Source: CAYSEW01 sp964430245
GTDB lineage: Bacteria; Bacteroidota; Bacteroidia; Flavobacteriales_D; Parvicellaceae
NCBI GenBank assembly: GCA_964430245.1
Contig: CAYSEW010000001.1
Span: forward strand, 124,001-188,000
DNA length: 64,000 bases
Reading direction: 5' to 3'
Shown here: positions 35,483 to 43,402 of the stretch, one piece after another
How positions within the stretch are numbered: the first letter of the stretch is position 1
Layout: each line of letters starts with the position of its first letter
Notes under the pieces: generated by a model
Databases searched by the model: none
What the model saw: the letters and a program-made list of their open reading frames with translations, nothing else
What the model was told of the DNA's origin: nothing
Made by a program: the position numbers and the translations under genes

Positions 35483-35911
35483 ATGGAGGAACATTTAAAA
35501 AGGTTAGCTAAAATGTATCATAAGGCTCCAATTAATTTGCTTATGAATGCTAGACTAAAGGTGCTTCCTAGTAAAGCAATCATTAGGATGAAAGCCGAAC
35601 CTAATTATTTTCACGCAGGTAATTCTTTACATGGTTCGATTTATTTTAAGATGTTAGATGATGCAAGCTTTTTTGCAGGACAGTCTATAGTGTCAGATTA
35701 TTTTTTAGTGACATCTAATTATAATATACATTTAATGAGACCAATAGTTGAAGATGAATTGATAGCAGAAGGTGAGGTAATCGCTATGTCAAAGTCAATT
35801 GTAACTGCAAGTGCTAAATTGTTTAATTCTTCAGGTAAGCTATGTGCTTTTGGAACAGGTGCTTTTGCAAAGAGCAGGATTAAAATTGAGGACGCTGAAG
35901 GATATATGTAA
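35483..35911 (+). CDS. PaaI-like hotdog-fold thioesterase
   Basis: 142 residues of hotdog type: EPNYFHAGNSLHGSIYFKMLDDASFFAGQ has the helix with the HG and D positions used in PaaI-like thioesterases, and LMRPIVEDELIAEGEVIAMSKSIVTASAKLFNSSGKLCAFGTGAF forms the beta sheet. It probably hydrolyses an acyl-CoA. It starts 5 bp after the 2-oxoacid dehydrogenase E1 gene, suggesting removal of a stalled acyl-CoA product of that pathway (inference). Confidence 0.82.
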   Translation: MEEHLKRLAKMYHKAPINLLMNARLKVLPSKAIIRMKAEPNYFHAGNSLHGSIYFKMLDDASFFAGQSIVSDYFLVTSNYNIHLMRPIVEDELIAEGEVIAMSKSIVTASAKLFNSSGKLCAFGTGAFAKSRIKIEDAEGYM

Positions 35912-35940
35912 TTTTTTTACTTTTGGATAGGTTTTAAAAA

Positions 35941-36540
35941 ATGAAGATCAAACACATAATTATCATTTTTGTTTTCCATTTTTCTTTATCAGGAAGTTGT
36001 TTTTCTCAGGTAAATGATGAAAATGAAAACACTCCTCCAGAAAATGATTTGAACAATCAGTCATTTGCCGAAAGACTCTATGGTGGAGGAAATATTAGTT
36101 TTAATATTTACAATGGATGGATCTTATTAGATGCATCACCTTTTATAGGTTATAGGGTAACTCCAAAGTATTCTGCTGGTTTAGGTATTAAATACATTTA
36201 TAGAGGATTGCCCGAACAGGATATAAATCTATCATACTATGGAGGAAATATTTTCTCCAGATATCAATTTACTAGAAATTTTTTAGCTCATGCTGAATAT
36301 GAGCTATTAAGAGTATATGAAACAAAACCTATTTCTGTTAATTACGGAGAAAGAACTTTGGCAAGTATGTTTTATTTAGGAGGAGCTTATAGTACCTCAA
36401 TTGGAGGAAGTGCTACAGTTCAGATTATGCTTTTATATGATATAATTAATGACTATAATTCTCCCTACAGATCTTATTATATGTTCGGTTCATCTGGACC
36501 TCCCATTCTATATCGTGTAGGTTTTACTTTTGGGTTTTAA
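35941..36540 (+). CDS. Small outer-membrane beta-barrel protein
   Basis: 199 residues. A signal peptide (IIIIFVFHFSLSGSCFSQ) is followed by an acidic stretch (NDENENTPPENDLNN) and about eight alternating strands (GGNISFNIYNGWILLDASPF, SAGLGIKYIY, FLAHAEYELL) ending with a C-terminal Phe (RVGFTFGF), the usual barrel-recognition signal. It resembles small OmpW/OprF-like barrels of unknown role. It lies 29 bp after the thioesterase and 3 bp before the GH18 gene. Confidence 0.72.
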   Translation: MKIKHIIIIFVFHFSLSGSCFSQVNDENENTPPENDLNNQSFAERLYGGGNISFNIYNGWILLDASPFIGYRVTPKYSAGLGIKYIYRGLPEQDINLSYYGGNIFSRYQFTRNFLAHAEYELLRVYETKPISVNYGERTLASMFYLGGAYSTSIGGSATVQIMLLYDIINDYNSPYRSYYMFGSSGPPILYRVGFTFGF

Positions 36541-36543
36541 GAG

Positions 36544-38319
36544 ATGATGAAAATATTTAAATTAGGTATAATATTAATTCTTTTGATTAATTCTGGATAT
36601 TCTCAACAATATGGAGATTCCAAATCAATTCACCAGGAACAACTTGAATATTATAATCAATTAGGAAATTCAACTGCAGATTTTTATGAATCATCAATAA
36701 AACATTCCGAAAAATCTTTTACAAGGTCTGGATGTAATTTAAATAAAGTAGTTTATGGTTGGCACCCTTATTGGGTGGGCAGTGTGTATCATAATTATGA
36801 CTGGAATCTCTTAAGCCATTTTTCTTTTTTTAGTTATGAGGTTAACCCCATAGATGGTGAGCCGATCACCACACATGGATGGAGTACTTCATCTGCTGTA
36901 GATTCAGCTTTAGCAAGTGGAAATACCAAAGTAACTCTTACAGTTACTTTATTTTCTGACCATGCTACCTTTTTTAGCAGTACAACCTCTCAACAAACAT
37001 TGATTTCGAATTTAATTAATTTAGTTCAATCTAGAGGGGCACATGGTGTGAACATAGATATTGAAGGTTTGCCATCTGCATATAAAATTGACTTTTCTTA
37101 CTTTATGGTCAATTTAGCTAATCAGATGCATGCTGCTATTCCTGGATCTGAAGTTAGTACTGTTTTATATGCAGTAGATTGGAGTAATGTGTTTGATTTT
37201 TCTTTAATGGAACCAGCTGTTGATCATTATATTGTGATGGGTTATGCCTATTACTATCAGGGTAGTTCTAATACAGGTCCCTGTGATCCATTGTATCACT
37301 TTGGGTCTAATTATAACTATTCACTATCAAGGTCAATTACTTATTATTTAGATAAAGGTTGTCCTGCAGATAAATTAATAATGGGGTTGCCTTATTATGG
37401 TTATCAGTGGCCTACTTCAAGTTTAAATGTTCCAAGCTCAACAACTGGTTCGGGTACTGCAAAAACATATAAACAGGTTAAAAACAATGTTTCAGGACTT
37501 TATTCATCTGCAAATCATCAATATGACCAGGATAGCTATACAGATATTTACACTTTTAATGACAATGGTTTCCAGCAATGCTTTATTACTAAAGAAAATG
37601 GATTTAGGAAAAGATTAGAGCACATTGAAAGATCAGGTATTGGAGGTATTGGTATATGGGCATTAGGGTATGATGATGGGTATAATGATTTTTGGGATGG
37701 CATCAATGACTATTTGACAGATTGTTATGTTGATTCATGTAATGGTACAATACATGACTTTGGTGGCCCTTATAAAGATTATTATGACGATGAAGATTAT
37801 ACCTGGACCATTAATCCGGATAGCGCAACGAGTTTAGATATCGATTTTACGTTTTTTGATGTCGAATTAAATTACGATTATTTATACATATATGATGGTT
37901 TAGATATTAATTCTCCTCAAATTACAGGAAGTCCTTTTACTGGAATGAATAGCCCTGGTAGTTTTACCACTTCTACTGGAGCAGTGACATTTCGTTTTTA
38001 TTCAGATGGGGCAACTGTTAACCCTGGATTTGAAGCCAATTATACATGCTCTTACGACCAGTCTGTGACGATATTAGAAAAAGATGTCGATTTTATTTTA
38101 TATCCCAATCCAGCAAAAGAGGTATTAAATTTTAAAATAAATAATGGGATAGATAATAAAGGTCAAATTCTTATCTATGATGCAAGTGGCAGGGTTGTAA
38201 AAGCAATTAATTTCTTTAATAAAGAATTAGCAATTAGTATAGCTGATTTAGAAGTTGGTTATTACCTTCTTGAGTTAAATTCAAATCATCAAAAGGTACT
38301 TTCATTCATTAAAAAGTAA
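36544..38319 (+). CDS. T9SS-secreted GH18-type protein with CUB domain
   Basis: 591 residues. Signal peptide (1-20); GH18 TIM barrel (about 65-395); CUB-like domain (about 400-505; DFGGPYKDYYDDEDYTWTI, LNYDYLYIYDGLD); T9SS sorting domain (about 513-591; LYPNPAKEVLNFKINNG). The catalytic strand reads HGVNIDIEGL (167-176): Glu174 and Asp172 are kept, while the first two Asp of the classic DGxDxDxE are His and Asn. The Asn variant occurs in cell-wall-directed GH18 proteins such as the YaaH type, so chitin need not be the substrate. Second ATG at 36547 is equally possible. It is predicted to be exported to the surface, where it may bind glycans through the CUB domain. Confidence 0.87.
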   Translation: MMKIFKLGIILILLINSGYSQQYGDSKSIHQEQLEYYNQLGNSTADFYESSIKHSEKSFTRSGCNLNKVVYGWHPYWVGSVYHNYDWNLLSHFSFFSYEVNPIDGEPITTHGWSTSSAVDSALASGNTKVTLTVTLFSDHATFFSSTTSQQTLISNLINLVQSRGAHGVNIDIEGLPSAYKIDFSYFMVNLANQMHAAIPGSEVSTVLYAVDWSNVFDFSLMEPAVDHYIVMGYAYYYQGSSNTGPCDPLYHFGSNYNYSLSRSITYYLDKGCPADKLIMGLPYYGYQWPTSSLNVPSSTTGSGTAKTYKQVKNNVSGLYSSANHQYDQDSYTDIYTFNDNGFQQCFITKENGFRKRLEHIERSGIGGIGIWALGYDDGYNDFWDGINDYLTDCYVDSCNGTIHDFGGPYKDYYDDEDYTWTINPDSATSLDIDFTFFDVELNYDYLYIYDGLDINSPQITGSPFTGMNSPGSFTTSTGAVTFRFYSDGATVNPGFEANYTCSYDQSVTILEKDVDFILYPNPAKEVLNFKINNGIDNKGQILIYDASGRVVKAINFFNKELAISIADLEVGYYLLELNSNHQKVLSFIKK

Positions 38320-38331
38320 ATTTTAAATTTG
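38300..38331 (+). promoter_or_regulatory. Promoter for the MscS gene
   Basis: TTTC (38300-38303), a 20-nt spacer and TAAATTTG (38324-38331) fit the Bacteroidota consensus with one mismatch in the -33 element. It spans the stop codon of the GH18 gene and would give a leader of about 22 nt to the ATG at 38360. Confidence 0.5.
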
Positions 38332-38359
38332 CATGGTTTTATAATTAAAAAAAGATAAA

Positions 38360-39418
38360 ATGGAATTTTTAGATAAGCAATTTTATGGTAATACAATTAC
38401 TGATTGGGCGATAGCGCTAGGAATTATACTTGGTTCTTTTATAGCAGTTAAGATATCTTATTGGATCATATCTAATATTATTTCTAGGATCACTCAAAAA
38501 ACAAAAACTAGAGTTGATGATGTATTGATTGAAAAATTGGAAAAGCCAATTGTTTATTTATTGCTTATTTTAGGCTATTGGATCTCCATTCACTATCTCC
38601 ATTTTGAGGATAATGTACTTAGCTTTTTAGAACACCTCGCTTATTTTTCACTTGTTATTACCATTACATCTATACTCTCTAGAACAGTTGATACTATTAT
38701 TGTCGAGGTAGTAATGCCTATGGCTGATAAAACAGAGGGAGAGTTTGATAATCAGTTGATGCCTGTTTTAAGAAAAGGAATTAAATCAATAATATGGGTG
38801 CTTGGTATAATTATCGGTTTAGATAATATTGGATTTGACATTACTGCCATGATCGCTGGTTTAGGGATTGGTGGTTTAGCATTGGCGTTAGCAGCACAGG
38901 ATTCAGTAAAAAATGTTTTTGCTGGCATTATGATCTTTTTAGATAAACCTTTTAGGATAAATGATAGGATCTTAATAGATAGTTTTGATGGTGTAGTTGA
39001 GGAAGTAGGGTTAAGAAGCACAAGAATCAGAACACTGCAAGGTAGAATAGTTACCATCCCTAATAGTACTTTTACAGATAATAGTGTAGTAAATGTTACT
39101 AGTCAACCAGCTTTAAAAGTGGTTTTGAATTTGGGATTAACTTATGATACTGATGAAAAAGGCATGCAAAAAGCAGTTGATGTACTAAGAGAGATAGTGG
39201 CTGATAATAACGATATACTAGAAGAAGATTGTTCAGCAGGATTTAAGGATTTTGGAGATTTTTCATTGGGCATACTGTTTATTTATTATGTAAAGCCTGA
39301 TGCTCATTGGCTGGATTCTCAAAACGTCATTAGTAAAGAAGTTTTAAAAAGATTCAATGCAGAAGGATTGGATTTTGCTTTCCCAACACAAACTATTCTA
39401 AAAAAGGAAATTAAATGA
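38360..39418 (+). CDS. MscS-family mechanosensitive channel
   Basis: 352 residues. Four N-terminal membrane helices (about 15-35, 63-82, 90-110 and 135-155) precede the pore-lining TM3 with the Gly/Ala pattern AGLGIGGLALALAAQDSVKN (about 165-185). Then comes the beta domain FLDKPFRINDRILIDSFDGV, VGLRSTRIRTLQGRIVTIPN and the C-terminal alpha/beta domain. It is an inner-membrane channel that opens under tension during osmotic downshock. It overlaps the following hydrolase by 4 bp. Confidence 0.92.
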   Translation: MEFLDKQFYGNTITDWAIALGIILGSFIAVKISYWIISNIISRITQKTKTRVDDVLIEKLEKPIVYLLLILGYWISIHYLHFEDNVLSFLEHLAYFSLVITITSILSRTVDTIIVEVVMPMADKTEGEFDNQLMPVLRKGIKSIIWVLGIIIGLDNIGFDITAMIAGLGIGGLALALAAQDSVKNVFAGIMIFLDKPFRINDRILIDSFDGVVEEVGLRSTRIRTLQGRIVTIPNSTFTDNSVVNVTSQPALKVVLNLGLTYDTDEKGMQKAVDVLREIVADNNDILEEDCSAGFKDFGDFSLGILFIYYVKPDAHWLDSQNVISKEVLKRFNAEGLDFAFPTQTILKKEIK

Positions 39419-40365
39419 GGATCTTTTTGATGGTCCTAAGTATTAGCTATTGTTTAGTTTCATTTTCTCAGCTTGATTCAACCATCAAAGATCATTCTAC
39501 TTTCATTAAAGTGAATGAGGATTCTCTTTTTACCAATATAATCATACCTGAGAATGCAAAACAGATCGTACTTATTATTGCTGGATCAGGTCCGACAGAC
39601 AATGATGGTAATAACCCATTAGGGATGAATGAGAATTATAGCTATAAAATGCTTGCTCATCAACTTTACAAGAATGATATAGGTTCAGTAAGATATGATA
39701 AAAGGGGAATTGCATTAAGTGCTTCAGCCTATCATATAGGTGATGATTTTCAGTTTAATTATTTTATAGAAGATGTAGTTTTAATTGTAGCTTATATCAA
39801 ACAAAAATATCCAGATAAAAAAGTGATTATTGCAGGTCATAGTCAAGGATCATTAGTGGGTGTCATTGCAGCTCAAAGATTATCTGTAGATGGATTTATT
39901 TCTTTAGCAGGTACAGGATTTCCAATTGATGAGGTGCTAAGAGAACAATTATCAGATCAACCTGAATATTTTAAAGATTATGCATATAAAATTATGGATT
40001 CTTTAAAGCTGGGAGTTGAGTTGGATACAGTATTCCCACCAGTATCTAATTTCTTTAATAATGAAATGCAGACATTCTGGAGCCAATGGATGAGCTATGA
40101 CCCTTTAGAAGAGATCAATAAATTAACCATTCCTGTTTTAGTAATCAATGGAAGTAATGATATACAGGTTGGAGTTGATAATGCAGAGAGACTTGTTAGT
40201 GAGAAAAAAGAATATACTTTAAAGATCATTGAGGGGATGAGCCATGTATTAAAGGATGCACCAATTGATAAAGAGGAGCATATAAAGACCTATAACAACA
40301 AAAACCTTCCTTTAAATTCAGAAATGGTAAATGATGTTGTTGAATTTATCAAAAATATTAATTGA
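39415..40365 (+). CDS. Exported alpha/beta-hydrolase
   Basis: 316 residues. Signal peptide (MRIFLMVLSISYCLVSFS). Motifs: the oxyanion-region IIAGSGPTDNDGNN, VRYDKRGIALS, nucleophile elbow GHSQGS (Ser nucleophile), VLVINGSNDIQVGVDNAERL (acid region) and a late His in EGMSHVLKDAP. This is the family of BAAT/YqiA-like or DUF3887-linked exported hydrolases with unknown substrate. The start overlaps the MscS stop (ATGA), so they are translationally coupled. It overlaps the convergent FKBP gene by 8 bp. Confidence 0.85.
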   Translation: MRIFLMVLSISYCLVSFSQLDSTIKDHSTFIKVNEDSLFTNIIIPENAKQIVLIIAGSGPTDNDGNNPLGMNENYSYKMLAHQLYKNDIGSVRYDKRGIALSASAYHIGDDFQFNYFIEDVVLIVAYIKQKYPDKKVIIAGHSQGSLVGVIAAQRLSVDGFISLAGTGFPIDEVLREQLSDQPEYFKDYAYKIMDSLKLGVELDTVFPPVSNFFNNEMQTFWSQWMSYDPLEEINKLTIPVLVINGSNDIQVGVDNAERLVSEKKEYTLKIIEGMSHVLKDAPIDKEEHIKTYNNKNLPLNSEMVNDVVEFIKNIN

Positions 40366-41359
40366 TCTTTAATAATTCAACCTCAAATACTAGAGGCATG
40401 TATGGCTTAATTGGGCCACCTGGTCTTGGGTTAGCACCATAAGCTAATTCTTGAGGAATAAAGAACCTATATTTAGCTCCTTCCTTCATTAAGGCAACAC
40501 CTTCTGTCCAACCTTTAATTACTTGGTCTAATCCAAAAGTAGCAGGTTCGCCTCTATCTACAGAGCTGTCAAAAACAATTCCTTCTGGCGTAGTTCCATG
40601 GTAGTGGACAGTCACATTACTTGTGGCGGTAGGTTGTTGACCAGTACCTTCTTTCATTACAATATATTGTAAGCCACTATCAGTTGTAATAACTCCTTTT
40701 TTATTTTTATTTTGTTCTAAAAATTGAATGCCATCTGATTTGATTTTCTCAGATTGTTTTAATTCTTCAGATCTTGCTGATTCTTGTTTTTTTTGAAAAA
40801 AAGCTTGAATAATTTTCGGTGCAGTAACCGAATCAATTAGAGGGGCTTCAGTTTTATGAAGTCTATTTTTTAATCCATTTAAAAATATGGTTGCATTGAA
40901 TTCAGGAAATTGATTGGTGAAATTTTCACCAAAGTTTACTCCTAGAATATAGCTAACGGTATCCTCCATACTATTAATTTCAGAAGAATTAGAAATAGAC
41001 CCTGAATTTGTTATACTATCACCAGCTAATTGTAGCTGCATAAAGAATGACTGTAAGAGCTGTTGTCTTAAAGCTGGTTCAATGATTAATTCATGATTGT
41101 TAGTTAATTGGCCATTCAACCCTTTTTCAAAAACTTGTTCATTAAAGTCTTTAAAATCTGCAGATACTTGCCTGCCAAAGTCTGCTCCTATTGCATAACT
41201 AACGGAATCTTCAGAAGTGATTAATTTTGAAGAATTGTTTTTTGTGTAATTACTTTCTGTAGATGGCGTTTTAGCTTCATCAGCTTCATTGTTACAACTT
41301 GTGATTGAAAAAGAGATAGCAATTATGAGTGTGTTTAGTATTAATGTATTTTTTTTCAT
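40358..41359 (-). CDS. FKBP-type peptidyl-prolyl isomerase lipoprotein, with duplicated N-terminal domain
   Basis: 333 residues. Lipobox ITSC (ending near residue 22). Two copies of the FKBP_N dimerisation-type segment occur (EDSVSYAIGADFGRQV and MEDTVSYILGVNFGENF), followed by a helical linker and a C-terminal FKBP domain with VHYHGTTPEGIVFDSS, VIKGWTEGVALMKEGAKYRF and ELAYGANPRPGG. The isomerase residues (Tyr, Phe-Asp, Trp, Tyr) look intact. It is predicted to be lipid-anchored in the envelope and to assist folding of exported proteins. It is last of three tandem paralogues overlapping by 1 bp each. Confidence 0.9.
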   Translation of the reverse strand: MKKNTLILNTLIIAISFSITSCNNEADEAKTPSTESNYTKNNSSKLITSEDSVSYAIGADFGRQVSADFKDFNEQVFEKGLNGQLTNNHELIIEPALRQQLLQSFFMQLQLAGDSITNSGSISNSSEINSMEDTVSYILGVNFGENFTNQFPEFNATIFLNGLKNRLHKTEAPLIDSVTAPKIIQAFFQKKQESARSEELKQSEKIKSDGIQFLEQNKNKKGVITTDSGLQYIVMKEGTGQQPTATSNVTVHYHGTTPEGIVFDSSVDRGEPATFGLDQVIKGWTEGVALMKEGAKYRFFIPQELAYGANPRPGGPIKPYMPLVFEVELLKIN

Positions 41360-42066
41360 TATTTAATATTAAGTAGTTCAATTTCAAAGATCAATGTAGA
41401 GTAGGGTCCAATCGGGCCATTTTGCGTTCCTAATTCTCCATAACCTATTTGGTATGGAACATAAATTTTCCATTTGGAACCAACTGACATTAATTGTAAA
41501 GCCTCTCTCCATCCCCTTATTACTTCATTTACACCAATTGATAGTGTTTCGTTTCTTTCAATAGAGCTATCAAAAACATTTCCGTTAATGAAATATCCAG
41601 TATAGTGAATTTCAACCATATCTGTAATTGATGGTTTATTTCCTCCTCCTTGCTCAATAACTTCATATTGCAAACCAGTTGCAGTAACAATAACACCTTC
41701 TCTTTGGCTATTTTCATTTAAGAATTTTTCGCCTTCAACAATCACTGATTGATGCATATTCCTATGTCTGTTTAATTCATATTCATTCATGATGTTGACA
41801 GCTAGAGAGGAGTCTATCAACGATATTTGAGAAGGGTCTAAATTTGAGATAAGAGATTTTTTAAGGATGTCAATATTTATTGTTGGTTCCTGTATACCCA
41901 TTTGTTGGTAACTGGCTTTTAGCTGTTGAGCATACATAAAGCCTAATGAATAGCTGACAGAGTCCATTTTAGACTTTAACTCTATATCAGTAGAGTTTTT
42001 TACATCAGTATCATTATTTATACATCCTACTAATAAGAAACTAATTAAAGGGAAAATGAATTTCAT
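41359..42066 (-). CDS. FKBP-type peptidyl-prolyl isomerase lipoprotein
   Basis: 235 residues. Lipobox LVGC (residue about 15) and a single FKBP_N segment (KMDSVSYSLGFMYAQQLKAS), then the FKBP domain (EIHYTGYFINGNVFDSS, VIRGWREALQLMSVGSKWKI, QIGYGELGTQNGPIGPYS). The YG of the active-site rim is present; the RGE loop reads ERNE, a deviation from both siblings. It is the middle gene of the tandem triplet, overlapping each neighbour by 1 bp. A folding catalyst in the envelope is inferred. Confidence 0.9.
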   Translation of the reverse strand: MKFIFPLISFLLVGCINNDTDVKNSTDIELKSKMDSVSYSLGFMYAQQLKASYQQMGIQEPTINIDILKKSLISNLDPSQISLIDSSLAVNIMNEYELNRHRNMHQSVIVEGEKFLNENSQREGVIVTATGLQYEVIEQGGGNKPSITDMVEIHYTGYFINGNVFDSSIERNETLSIGVNEVIRGWREALQLMSVGSKWKIYVPYQIGYGELGTQNGPIGPYSTLIFEIELLNIK

Positions 42067-42767
42067 TATTTAATGCTGATCAGTTCAACTTCGAATACTA
42101 ATGTAGAATAAGGACCTATCATTTGACCTGCACCTCTTTCTCCATAAGCCAATTGATAAGGTATGTATAATTTCCACTTTGAGCCAACTGGCATTAATTG
42201 TAGTGCTTCAGTCCATCCTGGGATTACGCCATTCACTGGAAAGGAAATAGATTCTCCTCTGTCCACTGAGCTATCAAATACTGTCCCATCAATTAGTGTT
42301 CCATGGTAATGAGTTTCTACTTTATCTGTTAAAGTTGGTTTTGGACCATTCCCCTGAACAATTATTTCATATTGTAATCCACTTTCAGTAGTAATTACAT
42401 TTTTTCTTTTTCCATTTTTAGCTAAAAAAGCTTCACCCTCTTTAATTTTAGGGGTATTCATCTCTTTTTCTTTTTCTTGTTTAACCTGTTGCTTTTTCAT
42501 GAAATAATTTTGGATAATCATCTGAACATCAGCTTCATTGATTGCAGATTTGTCCTTTTCATTTAGATTATCATTTAAACCATTAATAAATTGCTCATAG
42601 TTAATTTCAGGAAACTCTTTTGCAAAGCTAATCGCCATATTCATGCCAAGACTATAGCTAACGGAGTCTAATTCATTAGTTAAGCCAGATTTATTTTTCT
42701 TACTTTTTTGTGCTAAAATTGTATTCCCAGAAAAGAGTAGGATAGTCGTTAAGATTAAAATTCTCAT
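42066..42767 (-). CDS. FKBP-type peptidyl-prolyl isomerase, periplasmic
   Basis: 233 residues. A cleavable signal peptide (ending TILAQ) replaces the lipobox of the two siblings, so this form is probably soluble in the periplasm. FKBP_N segment (ELDSVSYSLGMNMAISFAKE), Lys/Glu-rich linker helix, and FKBP domain (VETHYHGTLIDGTVFDSSVD, VIPGWTEALQLMPVGSKWKL, QLAYGERGAGQMIGPYS). It is first gene of the triplet and sits behind the best promoter match in the window. Confidence 0.9.
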   Translation of the reverse strand: MRILILTTILLFSGNTILAQKSKKNKSGLTNELDSVSYSLGMNMAISFAKEFPEINYEQFINGLNDNLNEKDKSAINEADVQMIIQNYFMKKQQVKQEKEKEMNTPKIKEGEAFLAKNGKRKNVITTESGLQYEIIVQGNGPKPTLTDKVETHYHGTLIDGTVFDSSVDRGESISFPVNGVIPGWTEALQLMPVGSKWKLYIPYQLAYGERGAGQMIGPYSTLVFEVELISIK

Positions 42768-42790
42768 ATGTTTTTTTTTTATAAGTGTGT

Positions 42791-42820
42791 CAAATATAAT
42801 TATAACCCTTAGTTTACAAA
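42791..42820 (-). promoter_or_regulatory. Promoter of the FKBP triplet (full consensus)
   Basis: On the minus strand TTTG (42817-42820), an 18-nt spacer and TATATTTG (42791-42798) match the Bacteroidota housekeeping promoter exactly at all fixed positions. The start codon follows at 42767, so the leader is about 20 nt and A-rich. Confidence 0.75.
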
Positions 42821-42886
42821 TCCAATGCCACTTTTATTTAAGTTAATTTTAGTTAAAAGAAAGTAGTTCAGGTAATTGGTAAGAAA

Positions 42887-43360
42887 TTATTGAGAAGAAG
42901 CTTTCTCCTTTTCTGATGATTCTTCTGTTGAATTTTCTTCTTGTTCAGCTTTATTATCGGCTTTGTCATCAGAATTAGTCAATTTTAATTTCCCTGCATT
43001 ATGAAGAAGATTATACCATTGAAATAATTTTTTTATATCAGAAGTATATACTTGATCTTTGTCGTAATCTGGTAGAATTTCTTCTAAATAATCATATAAT
43101 TTATCAGTAGGTTCATTATGAGAAATACATTCTTTACCGTTTTCTTTTTTATAGATTTTTTGATAAATATCAGATAAAGAAGCTTCTCCATCATTGGTAT
43201 AGATGCTAATGTCTTTTAAAGCACTTATGCGGTTAGATGAAAAGGTTGGAAACCTTTTGCCGTCAGCTATAGATTCAACAATAACATTGCTTTTTGTTTG
43301 TCCAATAATAGTGTATAAACCAGATTTCCCCGATATAGTAATTATGTCTGTAAGATCCAT
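42887..43360 (-). CDS. DUF5606 family protein
   Basis: 157 residues. The first ~135 match the DUF5606 family of Bacteroidota (DITISGKSGLYTIIGQTK, ESIADGKRFPTFSSNRISAL, KKLFQWYNLLHNAGKLKL). The remaining ~25 form an acidic low-complexity tail (NKAEQEENSTEESSEKEKAS). It is cytoplasmic, with no signal peptide; function unknown. It is separated from the FKBP triplet by 119 bp containing that triplet's promoter. Confidence 0.85.
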   Translation of the reverse strand: MDLTDIITISGKSGLYTIIGQTKSNVIVESIADGKRFPTFSSNRISALKDISIYTNDGEASLSDIYQKIYKKENGKECISHNEPTDKLYDYLEEILPDYDKDQVYTSDIKKLFQWYNLLHNAGKLKLTNSDDKADNKAEQEENSTEESSEKEKASSQ

Positions 43361-43402
43361 TCTATTTAGATTAATAAAAATGCAAAGCTAAAAAATTATG
43401 TA

